The notes under the pieces: model-generated
The model's input: only the letters and a program-made list of their open reading frames with translations
Databases searched by the model: none
Told to the model about the DNA's origin: nothing
Shown: positions 58,852 through 64,000 of the stretch, piece after piece
How positions within the stretch are numbered: the first letter of the stretch is position 1
Layout of the letters: every line of letters starts with the position of its first letter
DNA from: Terriglobales bacterium
Lineage (GTDB): Bacteria; Acidobacteriota; Terriglobia; Terriglobales; Acidobacteriaceae
Assembly: GCA_025980765.1 (NCBI GenBank)
Contig: JAICXB010000009.1
Coordinates: 21,306 to 85,305, forward strand
Direction of reading: 5' to 3'
Length of the DNA stretch: 64,000 nucleotides
Position numbers and translations under genes: made by a program

Positions 58852-61569
58852 TTAATCCTCGGCGCTCAGGGCAGGGAAGACAGGACGATTTCCCAGCGAG
58901 GTTCGGAATCCATAGAGGGCTATCACGACGCACAGCATGACCGGAATAAGTCCTCTGACGAAGTACCAGCGCGAAGCGTCGAGCGCCACAGGGAAAAGCA
59001 GGAATAGGTTCTCGACAGTGGTGGCAACAATGGCTGCCAGCAATCCGAAGCGGAGAAACACAGTCAAGCTCAGCGCGGCGATGATCACCGCCATGATGGT
59101 CTCCGCGACCGGATTCTCGTTGCCCAAATTGATGAGCGTGAGCAGAATTCCGACCGCGAGAATGGCTACGGCATAGTTCTTCAACAGGCTGCGAAACAAA
59201 AAGAACAGGAATAGAAGGGTAAGGCCGAAGAAGATGCCGCCCGCGAATTGCCCAAGCAGGACTCCTGTGAACTGGGCAGTTGATCCCAAAACCGGACCGT
59301 CCCCGTTAATTGGCGTTTGCCCGGCGAGATTGAACCATGCCGGCAAGGCATTCACCACTTCGATGCAGAGCACGATCAGGGCGCCAAACAGTGAGCCCGC
59401 AAGAAGGTCGCGCCCAACCATCGCATCGCGAAACTTGCCATTCAACAGGCGGCTCCAGGAGATCAGGAACTCCGGCCACTGGCGACGCACGTAGGGTTCC
59501 AGCGTCACGTAGTAAATCCACAGCAGAGCAGCCCCCAGCAGGCTCAGGCCGGCGGACTCGCGCAGTCCCGAAAACTCGGCTCCGGTATCGGGAATGTGAT
59601 GACGCAACAGCTTCCGCGCCGCAAATTCCACCACAAGGAAATACAGGGCCAGTCGGAAAGCGCCTTTGCGGTCTCCACGGCCCAGTCGAATGTTCTTACG
59701 CGCGAAGAAGATCGCGAGAACCATCAGCACTACGGCAATCACAGTTACAGTGGTGTACTTAATCGCACCGGTTCGATTGGGCGCCGCCGGATGCTCCCAT
59801 TCCGGCGTGTCCAGCCACGGCGGCGAAACCTGGAAGTACACGGCTTTGCCGCGATAAGACGCTGCAGATACATGGATCGGCGTACTGTCGGCTTCGTAGG
59901 TGCCCTCCCAATCTCGCTGCACATCGAATGGTTCGGTGGGGAGCCATTTCGCCGGCGCAGGTTTGAAATGGCCCATGTCCAACCCTGCGGCCTGAAAGAG
60001 AACGCGCCAGTCTGCCTCACCGCCGGCCGTTCCGTTCTCGCGTTGGTCGGGTACCGCGCGCAGCCCACGTAATCGCCCCATCGAATCGAGTCCAATTGTT
60101 ACCATTCCTGAGGTCTCGTAAGGAGGATCAGAAAATGTAACGTCGCCTTCGACGTTGCGGGGAATCATCAACTCGGGGCTCTGCCGGTAAAGAAAGCTCA
60201 GCGCGCCGGGATTCGCCCCGGTAATTGGCTGCCCTTTCGGGGACGGCATCTTTTTGGATTCGCGATACAGCAGATAAGGATAATTTCGGACAAACTCACG
60301 CGACCAATCCGCCGGATGGTCGGAGTACCCCGCGCTAACGACAATCTCTCTCGCGCGTTCCTCAAAACCGTCAGGAGTCTTGTTTAGCGGATACAGCGCC
60401 AGATCGGTCGCGTATCCGGCGACCCAGAGCACTGCGATGAATGCCAGCGCAACTCCTCCAAGCAGAGACCAGGCTGTGCGCGGTGCCAGCGCCTGCTCGC
60501 CACCTGCAGCGGCGACCATCTGCGGGGAGGGAGTTTCACCCGCGGCGAGCGCTGCCGCCAAAGGATCTCCGCCGGGCAATGCCGCGGAAACGTCAAGTGC
60601 CGTTTTGGGACGCTTCTGCGGATCGCGCTCCAGACAGCGCAGCATCACCCGCTCCACCAGCGGATCCAGATCGTGCACCACGCTGCTGGGCCGCGACGGC
60701 GAGCTGTGCTCGCGCAAGCGCATCATCTCCGCCAGCGTGGCCGCTTCAAACGCGCGTTTACCAGTAAAAACTTCGTAGAGCACAAGCCCGAGCGAGTAAA
60801 TGTCGCTCTGCTCTGTGACTTCTTTCCCCGCGAGCTGCTCCGGGGCCATGTAAGCGGGAGTGCCGGAGCTGATTTCCGAGGTCTGAATATCGGCCGCGAC
60901 TCCGGCGAGTCCAAAGTCCATGATCCGGACCTTGCCCCGGTCATCGAGCATGATGTTCGAGGGCTTAAGATCGCGATGCAGCACGCCATGCTCGTGGGCG
61001 GCGGCAATGCCGGCGCAAAGCTGGCGCGAGATCTCGATGGCTTTGTCCTGCGGAAGACGGCCGATCTTGCGCAGCAGCGTCGCCAGGTCCTCGCCGGCGA
61101 TGTACTCCATGCTGATGAAGGGCACACCGTTGGCTTCGCCAATATCAAAGACGCGGCAAACGTTCGGATGGGAGATGTCGCGGGCGATGCGCACCTCGCG
61201 ATGGAAGCGAGCCAGCGCCGCTCCGTCCTGTACCAATCTTTCGGGAAGCAGTTTCAGCGCGACATCCTCGTCGAGCTTGAGGTCTTCCGCGCGATAGACC
61301 TCGCCCATGCCCCCTCGTCCCACAAGCGCGACAATGCGATAGCGGTCCGCCAGCAGGGTGCCGGGAACGATGCGTCCGCTTTCGGCGCGCAGCGTGACTA
61401 CGGAGATCTGGCCGCGCGATGAAGAGGATGGCGGCGGCGCTACCGGATGTGAAGGGCTGCGATCCAGCGTAGCCTGAGCGTCCATGTCAGAGCTGCTAGG
61501 AGTGCCGCAGGAAACACAGAACCGCGCCGCATCCGGCACATGGCTACCGCACTGCGCGCAAAAGGGCAT
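58852..61569 (-). CDS. Zinc-ribbon serine/threonine kinase fused to a large membrane domain
   Basis: 905 residues. Residues 1-25 are a zinc ribbon (C4, C7, C18, C21). After a Pro/Ser-rich linker, the kinase domain spans about 76-340: GRGGMGEVYRAEDL at 84-97 (P-loop), K106, HRDLKPSNIML at 198-208, DFGLAGV at 218-224 and APEQLAG at 242-248, all intact. A TM helix near 370 (LGGVALAFIAVLWVAGYATD) leads to a roughly 200-residue extracytoplasmic region without known repeats, then about eight further TM helices to the end. Kinases with one TM plus PASTA or TPR sensors are common; a multi-pass C-terminal domain is not. Membrane signal input is inferred. Confidence 0.9.
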   Translation of the reverse strand: MPFCAQCGSHVPDAARFCVSCGTPSSSDMDAQATLDRSPSHPVAPPPSSSSRGQISVVTLRAESGRIVPGTLLADRYRIVALVGRGGMGEVYRAEDLKLDEDVALKLLPERLVQDGAALARFHREVRIARDISHPNVCRVFDIGEANGVPFISMEYIAGEDLATLLRKIGRLPQDKAIEISRQLCAGIAAAHEHGVLHRDLKPSNIMLDDRGKVRIMDFGLAGVAADIQTSEISSGTPAYMAPEQLAGKEVTEQSDIYSLGLVLYEVFTGKRAFEAATLAEMMRLREHSSPSRPSSVVHDLDPLVERVMLRCLERDPQKRPKTALDVSAALPGGDPLAAALAAGETPSPQMVAAAGGEQALAPRTAWSLLGGVALAFIAVLWVAGYATDLALYPLNKTPDGFEERAREIVVSAGYSDHPADWSREFVRNYPYLLYRESKKMPSPKGQPITGANPGALSFLYRQSPELMIPRNVEGDVTFSDPPYETSGMVTIGLDSMGRLRGLRAVPDQRENGTAGGEADWRVLFQAAGLDMGHFKPAPAKWLPTEPFDVQRDWEGTYEADSTPIHVSAASYRGKAVYFQVSPPWLDTPEWEHPAAPNRTGAIKYTTVTVIAVVLMVLAIFFARKNIRLGRGDRKGAFRLALYFLVVEFAARKLLRHHIPDTGAEFSGLRESAGLSLLGAALLWIYYVTLEPYVRRQWPEFLISWSRLLNGKFRDAMVGRDLLAGSLFGALIVLCIEVVNALPAWFNLAGQTPINGDGPVLGSTAQFTGVLLGQFAGGIFFGLTLLFLFFLFRSLLKNYAVAILAVGILLTLINLGNENPVAETIMAVIIAALSLTVFLRFGLLAAIVATTVENLFLLFPVALDASRWYFVRGLIPVMLCVVIALYGFRTSLGNRPVFPALSAED

Positions 61570-61711
61570 GAATGCCGGATTTTACCGCAGCTTCTGCGCC
61601 TCTGGCCCGGCGATTCGTCCCATATCGAGCATGGGGCGTACCACCTGTTGCCGCCCTCGGCTGGGAGACATTGCGCAGATGCAGGGGAGCGCCTATGCCC
61701 GACGTGCTTGG

Positions 61712-64000
61712 TTATTCCTCGCGCAACACGCGCATGGGATCGGTGTGCGCCGCGTGCAGCGCCGGAACCAGTGTCGCCAGAGCGGCAACTGCCATCACCA
61801 GCAGGATCACGCCACCGAAGGTCCTGAGATCAAAACGGGAAACTCCATAGAGCATGCCTGACAGCAGGCGGACCGAGGCGGCGGCGAGCGCGATTCCAAC
61901 GATGCCGCCAATCAATGCAACGCGCAGCCCCTGCATAAGGAAGCGCACAGCCACCTGCTTTCGCAGAGCGCCCAGGGCCAGCCGCAGTCCGATTTCCCGG
62001 CGGCGAAGGCTTACGAAATAGCTGAGGGTCGCAAAGAGGCCGAGACAAGCGAGCGATACCGCGGTCAGTGCAAACAAGCTGAGCAGGACAGTGCGCAGCC
62101 GGTCTTCGGCAAACGAATCGCTCAATCTCTGCGTGAGCGGCTGAACATCGAAAACCGACCGGTTTGGTTGGATTCTGTGAATTGTGCGTCGGACAGTGTC
62201 AGCAAGAGTCATGGGCGCAACTCGCGTGCGGAGCATGTAGTAGGTCCCGGGAAAGGCCACATTGCTGCACCAGTAAACCGTCGGCATCGGTTCCGTATTG
62301 ATACCCTGCTCGCGGGAATCAGCGGCGATGCCGCGAATCTCGCCGCTTAACGAGAATTGCGAAGCTGCCGCCGGTGCTAATGCAAGGTGATGTCCTATGG
62401 CCGAACTCTGCCCGAAGTAGCTGTTTGCGAAACTGCGATTCACTACTGCAGTGGGGGTTGTCGTGTCCTGGCACGGATCGCCGGCCAGGACGGGAATTCG
62501 CATCACCTCGAAATATCCAGGGGAAACGAAGCGGCTGTCGGCAATGACTTTCCGATTCGGGTCCTGCCCGCCTTCGAGGACCCTCAACTCGGTTTGGCGC
62601 TGGCCGGGCACCCCTGGCAGCGTGGAGACGTTTGCCGCGGCTTCTACGCCGGGAATCGAGCGCAGTGTCTCAAGAATATGTTTGGAGAGTTCGGTCAGCT
62701 TCTTCATGTCGGCGGTCTCGCCATAACTTTCGCTGATCTGCAAGGTGAGCACATGATTCGGATCGAAGCCGGGAGAGACCCGCGCTAGTTCCTGCAAACT
62801 TCTTTGCAGCAGCCCCGCTCCGACTAGCAGGGTCACCGCCAAGGCCACTTGCACGCCGACGAGCACCCACTGCACCGGGCTTCGTCCGGAGACCTGTGAG
62901 CGGCTTGCATTGGCGAGCGCGGCTGTGAGTCTTCCGCGCGTGCCCTGCAATGCCGGCAAAAGTCCGCATAGGAAGGTCACGAACAGAGCGCAGACAAGCG
63001 AGTAGGCAACGATTCTCCAGTCGAGGCCGATCTCCTCGACCCGGGGCAAATTTGGCGTGAACGCGCGGAACATCTTTGCCGCGCCGGAAGCGAGGACCAA
63101 TCCGGCTACAGAACCCAGCAGCGCGAGAACGAAAATCTCTGTCAGCAACTGTGCGACAACTGTGCCTCGCGACGCGCCCAGAGAAAAGCGGATGGAAATC
63201 TCGTGTTCGCGGTCGGTCATGCGCGCCAGCAGCAGCGCAGCAATATTCGTGCACGCGATGAAGAGCAGGAGCGTGACGGAGCCGAACAGGACCCAAAGCG
63301 AGCGCCGCGAGTCCCCAACGACGACCTGTTTCGCCGGCACAAGCTTGATTGCAAGGTTGGCATCAGTTTTGGGAAATTGCTGACCCAGTTCCGATTGCAC
63401 ATGGGCCAGATCAGCGCGGGCTTGTGCGAGGCTCACGCCAGGCTTAAGCCGCCCAATGGAGATGTACCAGGTATCTTCGCGCTTTGAAGCATACGGCCCG
63501 TCTGGCGAGATTGGAGACCAGGCATCGACGTCGCGATCGGGAAACGCAAATGAAGCCGGCATCACTCCGACGATTGCAATCGGAGCCCCACCGAAATGCA
63601 GCGCTTTGTGCAATATGTCGGGATCGGAATGGAAGCGCTCGCGCCACATCCGGTCGCTGATCAGAACGGCCGGTGGTCCACCCGATTTTCCCTCCTCGGG
63701 AGTGAAATCGCGTCCCAAAGCGGGAGAGACGCCGAGGGTCTGCAGGAAGCGCGGCGCCACGAACGCCTGAGTGAGCTTCGCCGGGACCGCGCCCGAGGTC
63801 TCCGATTCGTTCTCGGTGTAGTATCCGGTGATCGCCTGGAAGGTGGAGTTCATCCGGTTCCAGTCTTCGACGCGGACCGGAGCGGTATACGACCAGGGAC
63901 TCTTTTCCCTAGGAGTGAATTGCCGGATCATGACGAGCTCATCGCCATGAGGGAAAGGAAGCGGACGCAGCAGGACGGCATCGATCGCGGAAAAGACCGC
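61712..64000 (-). CDS. ADOP-family duplicated permease (copy 5), cut by the right edge
   Basis: The frame is open to the right end; the first visible residues (AVFSAIDAVLLRPLPFPHGD) are the segment just after TM1, so the start lies outside. The rest contains MacB-like domain 1, FtsX module 1 (ACTNIAALLLARMTDREHEI), domain 2 (VLTLQISESYGETADMKKLT) and FtsX module 2 (VSLRRREIGLRLALGALRKQ), ending HAAHTDPMRVLREE. An in-frame ATG at 63931 is inside the domain and is not the start. Whether it has the cytosolic prefix and PadR partner cannot be seen. It lies 142 bases upstream of the kinase gene on the same strand. Confidence 0.9.
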   Translation of the reverse strand, partial: AVFSAIDAVLLRPLPFPHGDELVMIRQFTPREKSPWSYTAPVRVEDWNRMNSTFQAITGYYTENESETSGAVPAKLTQAFVAPRFLQTLGVSPALGRDFTPEEGKSGGPPAVLISDRMWRERFHSDPDILHKALHFGGAPIAIVGVMPASFAFPDRDVDAWSPISPDGPYASKREDTWYISIGRLKPGVSLAQARADLAHVQSELGQQFPKTDANLAIKLVPAKQVVVGDSRRSLWVLFGSVTLLLFIACTNIAALLLARMTDREHEISIRFSLGASRGTVVAQLLTEIFVLALLGSVAGLVLASGAAKMFRAFTPNLPRVEEIGLDWRIVAYSLVCALFVTFLCGLLPALQGTRGRLTAALANASRSQVSGRSPVQWVLVGVQVALAVTLLVGAGLLQRSLQELARVSPGFDPNHVLTLQISESYGETADMKKLTELSKHILETLRSIPGVEAAANVSTLPGVPGQRQTELRVLEGGQDPNRKVIADSRFVSPGYFEVMRIPVLAGDPCQDTTTPTAVVNRSFANSYFGQSSAIGHHLALAPAAASQFSLSGEIRGIAADSREQGINTEPMPTVYWCSNVAFPGTYYMLRTRVAPMTLADTVRRTIHRIQPNRSVFDVQPLTQRLSDSFAEDRLRTVLLSLFALTAVSLACLGLFATLSYFVSLRRREIGLRLALGALRKQVAVRFLMQGLRVALIGGIVGIALAAASVRLLSGMLYGVSRFDLRTFGGVILLVMAVAALATLVPALHAAHTDPMRVLREE

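Noticed and set aside
60673..61422. Plus-strand frame of 249 codons
   Set aside because: Antisense to the kinase domain, no motif.

Overview
The window looks like a chromosomal stretch of a soil-type Acidobacteriota (Terriglobia-like) bacterium. The grounds are four complete copies plus one edge-truncated copy of the duplicated orphan FtsX/MacB-type permeases that are a hallmark of this phylum (ADOP family), two PadR regulators each placed in front of one of them, a large Oar-like TonB-dependent receptor with a carboxypeptidase-regulatory domain, Ig-like (BIG-type) secreted proteins, a serine/threonine kinase fused to a membrane domain, a divergent Hfq-like protein and a moderately high G+C content. 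No tRNA, rRNA, CRISPR array, prophage or insertion sequence was recognised.

Layout: 0-9.2 kb holds an Ig-like protein, a decayed RRM gene, a phosphoribosyltransferase-like fusion protein, a DegT aminotransferase and the TonB receptor. 9.2-16 kb holds a urate-oxidase-N-like membrane protein with a 43-residue companion, an M28 peptidase, an intact RRM protein with a structured leader, and an aminotransferase/amino-acid permease pair. 16.2-25.8 kb holds the first ADOP permease, a DUF2283/putative toxin pair, isocitrate lyase with an unusual tail, a divergent TPR-HTH protein, a DUF2339 protein and a ThiE-like enzyme. 25.9-31.6 kb holds an FRG protein, an Hfq-like protein and a tmk/P450/holB run in which the P450 is frameshifted. 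31.6-39 kb holds a PadR-ADOP pair, a PIG-L deacetylase, a PagL-like protein and a phosphoesterase-type lipoprotein. 39-45.2 kb is the conserved translation/secretion cluster ffh - rpsP - khpA - rimM - trmD - rplS - rnhB, interrupted by a repeat element and one unknown gene. 45.2-52.2 kb carries a 36-bp inverted repeat, a frameshifted ADOP, a POTRA protein and a second PadR-ADOP pair. 52.3-64 kb holds an HD-GYP protein, several small membrane or secreted proteins, a DUF1475/DUF2062/DUF1295 operon, the kinase-membrane fusion with a secreted partner, and a final ADOP running off the right edge.

The most striking signals are not in the genes but between them. Two copies of a roughly 200-bp element each carry three paired TTCCCTG units at about 84-bp spacing, in opposite orientations. 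Many other spacers carry short-period repeats whose two ends face each other as imperfect hairpins; each spacer uses a different unit but the design is the same. Two of these have run into both ends of rimM. Together with at least three clear or likely frameshifts and one compensated-frameshift pseudogene, this suggests a genome with much repeat traffic and gene decay, or in part an assembly with residual indels.
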